This document shows positions 50,256-63,226 of a stretch of 64,000 nucleotides of DNA, one piece after another. Origin of the DNA: Oasisia sp. SBJ-2009. Its lineage: Eukaryota; Annelida; Polychaeta; Sabellida; Siboglinidae. Position 1 is the first letter of the stretch, and the number at the start of each line of letters is the position of its first letter. The notes beneath the pieces were generated by a model, which worked only from the letters and a program-made list of their open reading frames with translations, was not told where the DNA came from and made no database searches. A program made the position numbers and the translations under genes. Location: the NCBI GenBank assembly GCA_964017155.1, contig OZ024854.1:53601441-53665440 (forward strand), read 5' to 3'.

Positions 50256-50404
50256 TATGGGAGTTTCCGGTTTTTTCAGAATTTGAGTGTATCCGATAGA
50301 AAAGGGTTAATATCTAGAGTTGCCCAATAGATATCACCGGGCATCAACCTGATTCTGATTAACCATGCACCAGGCTACCAGAATCAACAGAGAAAAAAAC
50401 TTTA
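49930..50404. repeat. 140-bp direct repeat flanking the right inverted repeat
   Basis: GTGTATCC...GGGTTAATATCTAGAGTTGCC...CAACAGAGAAAAA occurs at 49930-50066 and again at 50262-50404, with the transposon's right inverted repeat between them. Inner copy, inverted repeat and outer copy suggest a duplicated or composite end. Confidence 0.85.
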
Positions 50405-51111
50405 TCCGACAAAACCAGGTTCACTAAAATATAGGGCTTTGGCTACTGGACTAATATATTTAATGGCAATTTTCTCAAAAAACAAATTACGAAACGTCTC
50501 AATATTTGCTAAAAGGATGCCTCTGAAAGTAACTAAGCTATCCCGATGGAGTTTTGGAAGTATTTGCCATAATCTACGTGATACAATGAACAGGGAGTTA
50601 ACATTATAGTTGGAATGATATATGAAGGTTTAAAAAACATGTTTACAAATGCTCTTTCTGGTCGCTGGACTCTAGAATGGAGTGGATATCTAATATCGAT
50701 TATCAAGAATTATAATTAAATAAGTATTTAGTAAAGAATGGTTGTTTCAAAGTATGTCAATGTCTTCAAATTTGTGGCAACTTTTGTTCTTATCGTGGAA
50801 ACAGGGTCTGGCAGAAACGTTCAGCACATTGATTTACTCTGTAAAACTCATTCTACTATGTTATAAAGAAAATCATTTACACAATCTAAGCAATCCTATG
50901 TCTACCTTGTAGAAAAAAATCATAGACTACATAAGAAACATCACTCCCTGGAACCTTAAGTCTTAAGTCATCTGATACAGTCAACTTTACAACTGAGGAA
51001 TAAGACACATTTGCTAATCACAGTAGTATAACAACACTGATGTGTTTCTTCAAATATAAAACTAACACAAGTGTCTGTGTCTTATGTGCTTCATTGTCCA
51101 GTCACACACAA

Positions 51112-51690
51112 GCCTCAGACTCTGTGTCAGACTCTGTGTCAGACTCTGTGTCAGACTCTGTGTCAGGCTCAGTGTCAGGCTCAGTGTCGGGCTCTGTGTC
51201 AGACTCTGTGTCAGGCTCTGTGTCGGACTCTGTGTCAGACTCTGTGTCAGCCTCTGTGTCAGACTCTGTGTCAGACTCTGTGTCAGGCTCTGTGTCAAAC
51301 TCTGTGTCAGGCTCTGTGTCAGACACTGTGTCAGGCTCTGTGTCAGGCTATGTCTCAGACACTGTGTCAGGCTCTGTGTCAGGCTCGGTATCAGGCTCTA
51401 TGTCAGGCTCTGTGTCAGGCTCTGTGTCGGGCTCTGTGTCGGGCTCTGTGTCGGGCTCTGTGTCGGGCTCTGTGTCGGGCTCTGTGTCGGGCTCTGTGTC
51501 AGAATCTGTGTCAGGCTCTTTGTCAGGCTCTGTGTCAGACTCTGTGTCAGGCTCTGTGTCAGACTCTGTGTCAGGCTCTGTGTCAGACTGTGTCAGGCTC
51601 AGTGGCAGGCTCTGTGTCAGACTCTGTGTCAGGCTCAGTGTCAGTCAGGCTCTGTGTCAGACTCTGTGTCAGACTCTGTGTCAGATTAGA
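51112..51690. repeat. 12-bp minisatellite TCTGTGTCAGGC/TCTGTGTCAGAC
   Basis: About 48 units. All six frames are largely open because the period is a multiple of three, giving Ser-Val-Ser-Gly or Asp-Thr-Glu-Pro polymers. No splice sites, start or homologous flanks support coding. 50410-51100 and 51720-52800 hold no recognisable gene. Confidence 0.95.
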
Positions 51691-53125
51691 TCCTGAAAAC
51701 ACATTAACATTTATTGAAGTGTGACATTACAATACTAACACCACCACAGTATCAGTTGTATCACATAATTAAATAGACACCTCATCAACTTTTATGTGTT
51801 AAAAACAATAGTTCACAGTCAAACATATTTTAGAAACGTGGAGAAAGTGGCCCACTGCTACTGCAGTGACCTATTTAAGTGTTTACACTCTCAGAATAAT
51901 GGCAAATAACTCATGTCCATACTCTGTTACTTAAAAGTATTGTATTTCTCCACATTCATATTAATTCAGTGAATCATCCATAGACTGTAGCAAACCCCTG
52001 TATATAAATGAGTTAACACAACTAATAATTGCACTGGCAGCAGTAATAGCAATGAATTAATTAGTAGTATCATTTAAACAAAACAGTTCTATAAAAATAC
52101 CTCAATATATTAGTAAATCATATTTAACAGGTGTCGACATGTGGTGAATATTGGGCTGAGGTGAATGGAAACAACTTCAGAAGATGGAACAGGGTAATTG
52201 TAGGAGTGAGTATTTTTCAAGGGTTTATTTACGTATTTTTATAACACGGATGTCATAATTTATTTAGTGACTGAATTTATAGTGTAGGGCACTTTTTGTA
52301 ACTAATTCGGATGTCGTAATGTTGCAAACAGATGTGGTTAGCACTAAGCTAGCAGACGACATCTGATGACGGCAGTGCCATCTGGAGGGTTGAGTGACCA
52401 AAGTTGTTTTTGTGATATTCGCCAGACGTCGCTACATAGGAAACATGATTTTTGAGAATATATATTAAAAAACGTGGAATAGTAAGGGACAAATCGTACC
52501 AGCAAGGGCATTAGACAGGCACATTTACATCTCGTTTAGCAATTCTTTCAGTCATGACAGAAAGTCAAACAATTACAGAAATGTTATTGTTTGCTTATAT
52601 TCGTGTCATTTGTGCTAGGTGTACATTTGTACTTATTAGGCCGAGAGCCAGGTCCAGCTCTCAGCTCAGCCTCAGCCAGGGTGTTTTCTGCTTACAGCCT
52701 AGTGTTTTCACTAGTATTTCCTGATAACTGATATATTGGGCCATCGAAAGTTCGTAATGACCACGTACTCCCAACTCGGGGTCTTTTGGCCTCATGGGCC
52801 CAGATAAGCCCCTTTTCGGGCTTGAAATTAAGTAAATTCAAATAAGTTGTCACTATGTCTATGCCTATGGGGCCAGGTCATAGATGTAGAGACACATCTT
52901 AGGACATTGGGGACACCCACGGACCGGCCCCACACACGTTGTAACAGCAACAACCTAATACAAGCACCGACCGTATCACGGGACTCGGCTGTAATCGTGG
53001 ACACGTCTAAATTCGGCTTGATTAATGCCAGATCTCTACGAAACAAATCACTGTTCGTACGTAGCTATGTCGACGAATGTTCACTGAATGTTCGCTGTAG
53101 CTATTACATTTTTCCGGCGTTATAA

Positions 53126-53546
53126 ACGTTCCGATTGACGTTTCTGTGCATGCGCGATTAATGTAAAATCATCAATGTGCAGCGAAAGGACAAAGCATTT
53201 GTGGCATAAATACCAAGGGTTGTTCGTTAGGATGTATAATGTTATCCTCTCAGCGAAGTTATTTGTCGCAAAGTAACACGAGGCTATATATAACAATTTA
53301 AGTTTTGAAGCATATTTTGATAGCAAGCGTAAATCACGTGAATGTAGTGCGCCATAATGCGTGACAGTGATTTAGAAAAAACGTAATATGTTATTGCATT
53401 GAACGACATTTTAAGAAACTCTTCACAATGATCATCACAGGAGAGTTAAAAAACAGTCCGTGGCATTTATTTCGAAAATCCTTTGTCGTTTCGCTGGACA
53501 TTGATGATTTTACATTTAATGTGCAGAAACGTCAATCGTAACCTTT
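53126..53546. mobile_element. MITE-like element with about 80-bp terminal inverted repeats
   Basis: The left arm CGATTGACGTTTCTG...ATGTAAAATCATCAATGT is matched by the complement at the right end (about 53465-53546). Inside is about 250 bp of non-coding DNA. It sits within the LINE endonuclease region and so inserted later. The parent family is unknown and no clean target duplication was found. Confidence 0.75.
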
Positions 53547-53570
53547 TTAACGATCGGAAATATGTAAGCG

Positions 53571-53765
53571 CGACAGCGCGACAGCTCGCGACAGCGCGAC
53601 AGCGCGACAGCGCGACAGCGCGACAGCGCGACAGCGCGACAGCGCGACAGCGCGACAGCGCGACAGCGCGACAGCGCGACAGCGCGACAGCGCGACAGCG
53701 CGACAGCGCGACAGCGCGACAGCGCGACAGCGCGACAGCGCGACAGCGCGACAGCGCGACAGCTC
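53571..53765. repeat. 8-bp CpG-rich satellite GCGACAGC
   Basis: About 24 near-perfect units, bounded on each side by ACAGCTCGCG, immediately after the MITE-like element and before the LINE resumes. Strong GC contrast with its surroundings. Confidence 0.96.
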
Positions 53766-55199
53766 GCGGGCAATCCCTACACGCTAGACCTGGTGATTAC
53801 AGCGAAAGCACCGCATCCCATTTTCACTGCTGTCAGGCCCACGTCGCTATAGCAACGTGGGGCAACGCGGGACAGTTAAAACCAGACCGTCTGAAGCGAC
53901 ACGTTACGTATCGAAACTTTTCAGCGATCAACAACAGCAGTTTCGCAGCGGACTTGGAATCGTTGAACATCAGCGCTGATGAGGAGGACCCTGTTGGTCT
54001 ACTTGCAGACTACGATCCCTGCCTACGTACCATCGTTGACGCGCACGCCCCTCTTGAGTCGCGGACCATTACGGTTAGACCTAGGACTCCGTGGCACACC
54101 AATGACCTGATCGACAAAAGCGAGCCCTCCGTCGTGCCGAACGCCTTTGGCGGAAATCAGGCTTAACTGTTCATCAAAAGATTATCACAGATCGTTGCAA
54201 TAGCCAATACCTTCCGGAAATCGCTAAAGACTGCCCACTCTGAATGTTATAGATCCGAGATCTCGAAAGCTGGCGGCAACATGCTCTATAGTATCGCAGA
54301 TTCACTCCTTGACCGAAAGATAACTATACCTCTACCAGAAGTGGCAAACGAATCACACTCGGCACTCGCTACCAGGTTCCAGCGAAGTGTCAAAGAAAAG
54401 ATAGAGGCGCTGTGCCATAATCGATCTCCGCTGCCAGCCGATGACACGCCAACAGTTGCGAGTGCGCGCTTCGATATGTTTGAACCTGCGTCACTCTCGG
54501 ATGTGAAAAAAATAGCACACGCATCTGCCACAAAATCGTGTGAACTAGACCCACCGCCGACATCACAAGTGAAAGACCACATCGACGCTCTTTCGCCTCT
54601 GTTAGCCCGGATCATCAACACATCGCTATCATCAACCGCATTTCCTGCACCCATGAAACACACTGTCGTTGTACAAGTTTTGAAGAAGTGAGGATTTGAC
54701 GCCAGCGTGCTAACGAATTACCGGCCAATATCCAACATCACGTTTGTGGCGAAGATGACTGAGCGTTTAGTTGCACAACAGTTACAACATTTTATGGATG
54801 AGAACGCAATCCATAGCGTAATATGAAAGTGCATACCGTGCGCATTATAGTGCAGAAATCGCACTCGTGCGCATACACAACATCGCCCAATCGTTTGACA
54901 GTCGCCGGAGTGTGCTCCTCGTGCTACTCGATCTAAGTGCGGCCTTCGACACCATGATTAACCACAACACACTGCTACGACGTTTCTCTGGATACAGGCT
55001 ATCCGGAGACGTCCTCGCCTGGCTGATATCTTAGCTGTGTAATCGAACATGTGTCGTACGCGTAAAGAGTGGCGTGTCGGAAGTAGAGGCCATTGACCAC
55101 AGGAGTGCGACAAGGGACTGTCCTTGGACCACTAACTATTCAGTGCATACATCGCACCACTGACGACAGTTTTACATTATAAGCACAACATTCGGATGT

Positions 55200-57140
55200 C
55201 ACGTGAATATGTGCACTTCGGCTGCCACTGGCAGTCTGGCACAGATAATGTTGTCCTACGTCGACATCTGCTATTATTTCAAGTCATAAACCATACAGTT
55301 TTTCGATTATACATCAAACATCAACGTGGATGTTTTCTGGATTACAACAACGTCATACCTGCGAAAGAGACAGTTAAAATTGGAGTTCTTAGATTTTTGT
55401 GATGTTACCAATTTTATTACACGCTGCTAGTTATATTCAGTTGGCCGTGACGGTTTGTCATGGCCACAGTGTACACTAGCCTTCAATTGCATCAACGGAG
55501 TCAGTTTCGATGAGATGAATAATTATCAAAACATGAAGCCTACTGGTATTTATGGTGGCTAATTACCGATTCAAAACAAAATTCACCTTTTAATTCATTT
55601 CAAATTTAATGTTGCTAGCGGTTTCTTGTACTTCAGACAGTTCAGTGCCACACCGGCTTGATGAATAGTTTTTTGGGCGCGTTATTTTATTTATCCGATT
55701 CCTTGCAATATGGAAACAATGTAAGCATGGTTTTTATTGGCTAATTTCACTCTCTGGGACTAGGTAACCGAGACTATCATCAGAGACATTTTATTAGGCC
55801 ACCATTAGATATGCAGTAATTTTTTTTATTTTTTTTCATTGGTTATAAATAAAATCAACTTGCCATGAGGTAGATAATACAACAACTACGTAATGCCATT
55901 CGCCAGATGGCACTATGATCATGACACGACATGTTTTTAGCGTGTAGCATCTTCAGTAGGCCCTATAGTATACTTACTTACTTCAGTCAATTATCCAATT
56001 CATGAAGAAGTGGTAATGGATATCCGTATGTGAGGAGCTCTTCTGTAGTTTAGACTACTGCCTCTCAAATTGTTTATAGATCTATTAAAATATTGATCTG
56101 GGGTAAATCTGTTAAAATACACAAGTCAATATGGACAATAAGAGGCTCTTATGTATTTTAATACCTCACAGAGGTCAGTCTTGTGTTGTCTCTATTCTAA
56201 AGAAACAATATGCCCAGTAAAAGTGCAACACATTTTTATGATTTTACAATGCAATGACCGACTAGAACGTACATACATAGGACAATAGTGTAGATTTGGC
56301 ATTAATATCTAAGCGAAGGTAATCTTTTTTGTATTACGTTGGCATAAATTATTCTTTATAGTAAATTACAATTGCCTTTCGGTGGAATTCAGAAAGTAGT
56401 GCGTGGATGGGTTAAAAACAACTACTGTATTGTGGATTGTGGTTTATGCGTTCCCTTTATGTCCATTTGCGAAGACATGACATTTGGAGAACAGCTTCAC
56501 ACCTTCAACGAGGTGTTCTCTAGCTGTGCCCTTGAAACGTTAAAAGAGTTGTAACGTCTAGCTGGACTTACTTTATAATAATAGCCAAGCAAATCCCTGC
56601 TGGATATCATGCCAGCCCAACATGGGCGTCTTTTGTATTTAATATGTTTATATATTCTGTATGGATAAGTTAGGCGAATGGGATGTTTTGATAATGCAAC
56701 GTAGAACTTGACTAGTATAGGACCACTGTTGATCATGGCTGGCTACTCCACAGTGACTGGGACAGCTGGTATTACTTCTATATTTTTCATGCAAGATTTC
56801 CCTTTAGAAACAGGATATTCATAAAGAAGTTGTTCATTTAAATCAGATTTGGTATAGCTGGAGCCTGTTTAACTATACGTTTGTATTGTATTCAAGTATG
56901 TGTATATGTTATTTGATGTTGATAAAGTACTCTGAATTATTATCAACTACACAATGAATGTTGTGAACATTTGTACAGTGTAACATTAGCAACAAAGATT
57001 TTACAAAACTGAGAAACATTTGAATAAAAACACAGATGTCTACAAAAACAATACTGTAATAATCCATCTACAAAACAACTATTTACACAGGAAACTGGCA
57101 GTGTGACGGCTCGCACCAAATGTTATCGTCGAAACAAGGT
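55200..57140. other. Intergenic AT-rich region downstream of ACTR8
   Basis: No exon, RNA gene or recognised transposon could be supported. A 60-codon plus-strand frame at 56372-56554 has no recognisable motif. Confidence 0.5.
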
Positions 57141-57149
57141 CGTTGAAGG

Positions 57150-57293
57150 TCACCACACAAACGGCGCTCGTTCCCGCAGTATCTTCACCCCTAACTGTCT
57201 CCACTCTGATTGGCTAATCCACAACTCTTGGGCGGTGTCGAGGCAACATATGACTGCGCCACCTTTCCAGCACACCACTGTTGGGTCGAGATC
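57150..57293 (-). CDS. ACTR8: ACTR8 terminal coding exon
   Basis: This exon has 47 codons plus a TGA stop. It encodes [20 protein letters not shown] and ends [13 protein letters not shown]. The acceptor follows a C-rich tract (CCCCCCAG/GAT). No clear AATAAA was pinned down downstream on the minus strand. Confidence 0.95.
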   Translation of the reverse strand, partial: DLDPTVVCWKGGAVICCLDTAQELWISQSEWRQLGVKILRERAPFVW

Positions 57294-60009
57294 CTGGGGG
57301 CAGGGATAGTGTACGTATTAGTGACGACATGCTGACTACAACAGGCAAACCTGATTTGTTACAACCGTTTTCCTATAAAATAGCTACATTATATATCCAA
57401 GAATATATAGAATAGAATACATAGAATAGTTTGTGAACTATGAAAAAAAGGTTGGTCAGATGAAAAAAAGCTACACAGTAGTCAGTAGTAATTTTAAAGG
57501 TGTTACTAAAATGATGAAAAACATTGCATTCCAGTAATTATTGACCCATGTACCTACGCTTCAAATGTGTTTACATTTTGGAGATTTCATACAGCAATGA
57601 ATAAAACGTCTGTTGTCCCAGATCAAAAACCAAATCCCACAGCGTAAGAACTCGAATTTAAATAATTTTAGACAAAACAGACATTTAGTCACATATACTA
57701 CTTAAAATTTGCTAAGGATTGAACCATGTTTGTAATGGAACCATCTTGAGATGGCAGCCATCCAGAGACTCATTGGAAGCATGAGACGCCGTTGCCAGGC
57801 TACGTCACGTGGGTCACACACAAGCTACTGACAGTTGTTGCTGCTGGTAATTGAACTGTTTGTGACATTATCATGATTTGGAGTAAATTCTGAAACCTAA
57901 TTTTTTGGGGGTCTGGGGAAAACCTCAATTTTGGGAGGTCCTGTCCTCGAATACATGCCATTTTAAATTTTTGTGTGATACCCATGCCGAACAATATAAC
58001 ACCGCCCTAAATAGTGATCCCTAGCAAAATGTGAGTAGTATATTTCAACAATCAGTGATAACGTTACCTTCGGTCGTGTGTACACGTCCATGGTCTCGAG
58101 TGAGAGTCGGACATGGGGAGGCATCTGTATCCACAGCAGATACTGCAGCCAGGACTGGGCCCCGAGGAACGCAAGGCCCCCTCCCACAACAACGATGCAG
58201 CTGTACATGCGTTTCTTCATGTCGTCGGTTTCTAAACAGAGCCAGGCATTACATGCAGTGCATGGCTGCAGCATCTATGCTGTAAATTGTTGATGACAGA
58301 CAAATTAATATTGCGGTGTTTTCCAATGTTTAACATAAAGGACACCTAATTTAAACTGAAAGATATAATTATATTTTCAAAATCAAACTTGGAAAATCAT
58401 TTGTTTATTGAGAAATAAACATTGGAATGAAACTATATTACCTTCTGATTTAACATTGGCAGGAAGTGAATTCCACACAGTTACTGTGGCAACCGAGAAA
58501 GCTCGGGTCCCAGCTTTCGTTTTCACCCGAGGGATGTAAAGAGGGTTACTACTGGTTGAGCGTAGCTGTCTGGAATTTCTTGGCCGAGTTAGCATTGAAT
58601 TTAGATATGCTGGTTTTGTAGATAAGAGTGCTTGATAGGCTATTGTAAATTTTTTGAAAATGATGCGATAGTGCACAGGTAGCCAATGCAATGATTTTTG
58701 AAGCGGCTCTCAGCGAGAAAAATGAGGAGAACGCGTGACTACCCTTGCTAAACAATTCTGGACATGCTGATTATGATTTCAAAACTTAGGACGAACAGAG
58801 AGTCTCCTCACCACATTTCTCGATGCTGCCGAGTATCGCCTGGTCCAGGCCCAGTAGTCCCATGTCATCCAGGTTGACCCCTTCGTCCTCTTCCTCGACC
58901 TTCTTCACCTGTTTAGTACCGGTGCTGCCACCTGTCCCGTTCCCCCCGCCCGCGGTGTTGATCACGTCTGACGTGCTGCACTCTGATTGGTCCATTGTGT
59001 CGTCATCGTCCATGGCCAAGTCGTCCGTGTTCTGACTGGCTGCTTCAGCGTTTTCGCGCTTCCTCGCCGCAATCAGTCGCGCCACCTGGTGGTAGTTAAG
59101 TGCAGTGTCAATATTCGACCGGTATATTTTTACTGGCCGTCTTGAAACACGGAGCAAAGGATTGATTAAGGACGTATACTTTAAATATAGTAAATCACAT
59201 TGTCAGTAATTACGGAGCTACTCATTCCAAAGGAGTGGAATTCGAGTACATGTGCTGCCATTTTTAAATGTCGAAAGTCTGTTCATCCTGCACTGCATGT
59301 GTCTTTGGGAAGAGACTAAAGCTGTTGACTGTGTCTTTGGGAAGAGACTAAAGCTGCTGACTGTGTCTTTGGGAAGAGACTAAAGCTGTTGACTGTGTCT
59401 TTGGGAAGAGACTAAGGCTGTTGACTGTGTCTTTGGGAAGAGACTAAAGCTGTTGACTGTGTCTTTGGGAAGAGATTAAAGTTGCTGACTGTGTCTTTGG
59501 GAATAGACTAAAGCTGTTGACTGTGTCTTTGGGAAGAGACTGAGGCTGTTGACTATGTCTTTGTGAAGAGACTAAAGCTGTTGACTGTGTCTTTGGGAAG
59601 AGACTAAGGCTGTTGACTATGTCTTTGTGAAGAGACCAAGTTGTAAGAACTTCCACATTTCTGTGTCATTGTTGATAAACAACTGGTGCAATTGTAAAGA
59701 GCAACATGACATTAGTAGTAATTTTACATGAATGTTACTCCATGCTTTACTTGTAATTAACACATCTTGTGTACTTAATATGTATTTGAAATATGTCCAT
59801 CTCATTTGTTGAAATAAACACTTTCAAATCAGTTTAAGTTCTCTCAGTGGCTGCTGTCAAAATAGGCTGTGATAATTATGTAGTAGTATATGTAGTAATT
59901 TACGTACATGAACCCACTGTCTTGGTTGAAACAAATAATATATATATATATATATATATATATGTGTATGTTTGTAATTTACTGTAATTGCTGTAATGAT
60001 AATGTGTGG

Positions 60010-60052
<43 letters not shown>

Positions 60053-63000
60053 TATATATATATATAACCACACATTATCATTACAACAATTACAGTAAAT
60101 TACAAACGAGTTTACCTATTGTTTATGTGTGTTGTTTGTGCACATTTGCGGGGGTACTACGTACCATTTCAACATGGGAGATGAAATGGTTAACTGGTAC
60201 ATACAGTGGGAGATGAAATGGTTAACTGGCACACACGGTGGGAGATGAAAGGGTTAACTGGCATACACGGTGGGAGATGAAAGGGTTAACTGGTACACCC
60301 AGTGGGAAATTAAAGGGTTAACAGACACACACAGTGGGAGATGAAAAGGTTAACTGGTACACACGGTAGGAGATGAAAGGGTTAACCGCACCTGTTCGTG
60401 CCTGGACTGGGTTTGCACCAAGTAGTCGTCGTCGTACGGGTCAGACGGATCACTGCGATACTTCTCCGCCACCCGCAGTACATGTGCTGCCCTCTGGAGG
60501 CCAAACATGTCGGGGTGGAAGACGGCCATTGGCGCGAGGAGACGCTCGTCGGCCAGCTGCATCGTGTAGGTGACAATGTGGCGGCCCGGAGGTCGCACTT
60601 GAATGTGGATGTCACTCGTACCAACATCATCCTGAAACAGGTAGCAGATTATTGAATATATTGTTCGTGGCTCCAAGAATGGTTTATTGTAGTATAATTT
60701 AATTTACTTTGGAGCTTATTTGTTGTAGATGAGTACAACGTTTCGACCCGTGATCTAAATAAGCTCCAAAGTAAGTTAAATTATGCTACAATATAGCAGA
60801 TTGTAGGTTTGATATAATCAATGTATGTCTAATGTGTAACAAGTACGTGTATTCAGACACCTTATGTTACTGGATACAGTAAATGTCAACAAAAATAATT
60901 GTGCTGGAGTACTTTATACTTGTGGATACGCCTACATAGAGTTGTTACATTCCTATGTAACTGGATACCAGTTATTCATAACCTGGAAGAACGATAAAGC
61001 TCTGGTAGTACCTTATGTAGTAAACTGGGCGTAACAGAGTACCTATCACATCTGCTACATCCACGAACACGCAACCCCCGTCTTCGGCAGCTTTATAACA
61101 AACTTCAGCTAGCACTTACACCAGCATTGAAATCCATCAGCAGACGAGCGTTTGGTGGAACTGTACGTATTATTTGAAATTAACTTCCACTGCATGATGC
61201 TAATCAAGGTGACAGTTACACCTGTTATCCCTTGTTGTCAGATGTCATACTGGGTTGAGTTGAGTTACATCTGTTGTGACCTGTCGCACCTAATCAAGGT
61301 GACAGTTACACATGTTATCACCTGTCGCACCTAATCAAGGTGACAGTTACACCTGTTATCATCTGTCACACCTAATCAAGGTGACAATTACACCTGTTGT
61401 CAACTGTCGCACCTAATCAAGGTGACAGTTACACCTGTTGTCACTTGTCGCACCTAATATCAAGATGACAGTTACACCTGCTGTCACCTGTCATGCCTAA
61501 TCAAGGTGACAGTTACACCTGATGTCACCTGTCGCACAAAATCAAGCTGACAGTTACACCTGTCATACCTGGTCGAGGTGACAGTTACACCTGTCGTACC
61601 TGGTCGAGGTGACAGTAGGTCTCCTTGAGCTCCTGCAGTAGGAGTGTGTCCATGCGGTCCGTGACGTCACACTGCTTGTAGGGCAGGCCAGCACGGGTGA
61701 GCAGCCAGTGGAAGCACCGACTGATGTCACTCCCCCCGTACTCCATACACACCCTGCAACACACCCCCGTATTCCATACACACCCTGCAACACACCCCAT
61801 ACTCCATACACACCCTGCAACACCCCCCCGTATTCCATACACACCCTGCAACACCCCCTGTACTCCATACACACCCTGCAACACACCCTGTACTCCATAC
61901 ACACCCTGCAACACACCCTGTACTCCATACACACCCTGCAACACACCCTGTACTCCATACACACCCTGCAACACACCCCATACACACCCTGCAACGAAGC
62001 AATTCACCTTGGCTCTTTACAAAACACATCATTTGTCAAGTTACCATTAAATACAAGTTAAATATGTGAAAGATCATAGTTTATTAACTGTCATGTCTTA
62101 AAAGTCTATTTGTCTTAGCCAATTTACAGTGTCACACACAGGTATAAACAGAAGGTTAGATAATTATCAACAATCCACAACAGGAACCATGGTAACCAGA
62201 TCATTTTTTGAAATTTGTATGGGGTGGTATTGCGGGAAATCACATGGAAAATACAATTCATTATAACTACATCCATTTGTGTACATCAAGCAGTGCACTG
62301 AAGTAGTTTGGCCAAATAATAATCTCTCCTACACACAAAACCATCCAGTGTACTACGACACTGGAGCCGGTGTCTGGGTGAGTAACTGCACCTGGTGTTC
62401 TTCTGAGACAGACCGTCCTCCACACAGCAGACACTCGTCTTCTGATCTCCCACATCCACCACACAAGCACTGCTGATGCCTGAGCCCAAAGTGGCGCACA
62501 CCGACTCCTACAACCACACAGAAAAGGCACGTTCTTACATAGCGCAGTATCCAATCCTCAGGACCGTTCAATGCGCTTTACACTTTACTTCCCTGACAGA
62601 CCTGTTCACTCAGACACCATCTCGGCTTCTCTGGGAAGCATCCAGCCGTATGCTACAATTAATGCGCGAAGTCTGCTCGTACACATATACACCACTGTCT
62701 ATAGCCAGGTACTCATGTATACAGTTGATTGAACTGGATCAATGTAGAGTGAACAAATTTGCCCAAGATTTTAATACCGCAGCACAGGATTCGAACCCAG
62801 GTTCTCGTAGTCAAGAGTCCGAAACTATACCCCTGAGCAATTGCTACACACAGACAATCACTGCAGCCTAAATTACATAACTATGCCTCCAACTGCATTA
62901 TTTTAATAAGTTTAACAAAAATCTGTAGCTACACTCTGCATTGATTTTGTTTGAGAATTGATAAAATGTAATTAGAGTAAATTTAACTTGACATGCTCTA

Positions 63001-63155
63001 TCTATATCGACATCACTTTTATCTATGGGAAAGAACAGAATTCGGATATTTAAAACACACACACGCACACACGCACACACACACGCATGCACACACGCAC
63101 ACACACGCACGCACACACGCACACACGCACACACACACACACAGGCACACACACA

Positions 63156-63226
<71 letters not shown>

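Larger units (their letters stand above)
52850..55190 (+). mobile_element. Degenerate L2/CR1-like LINE, interrupted
   Basis: Pieces of one plus-strand LINE: FGLINARSLRNKS (start of the endonuclease, 53010-53050), NPYTLDLVIT (53770-), YRNFSAINNSSFAADLESL and the DAHAPLESRTITVRPRTPWH linker (53900-54110), TKSCELDPPPTS (54500-), LTNYRPISNITFVAKMTERL (54710-), and VLLDLSAAFDTMINHNTLL (motif A, 54910-54990). Many stops and frameshifts. A MITE-like element and an 8-bp satellite sit between the first two pieces. There is no intact frame longer than 227 codons and that one is largely satellite. Confidence 0.8.

Noticed and set aside
51040..51724. Ser-Val-Ser-Asp/Gly repeat protein or acidic Asp-Thr-Glu-Pro protein
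   Set aside because: The 12-bp minisatellite keeps every frame open; no start context, splice sites or conserved flanks were seen.
53483..54166. 227-codon open frame
   Set aside because: It is a chance fusion of MITE-like end, 8-bp satellite and degenerate LINE sequence.
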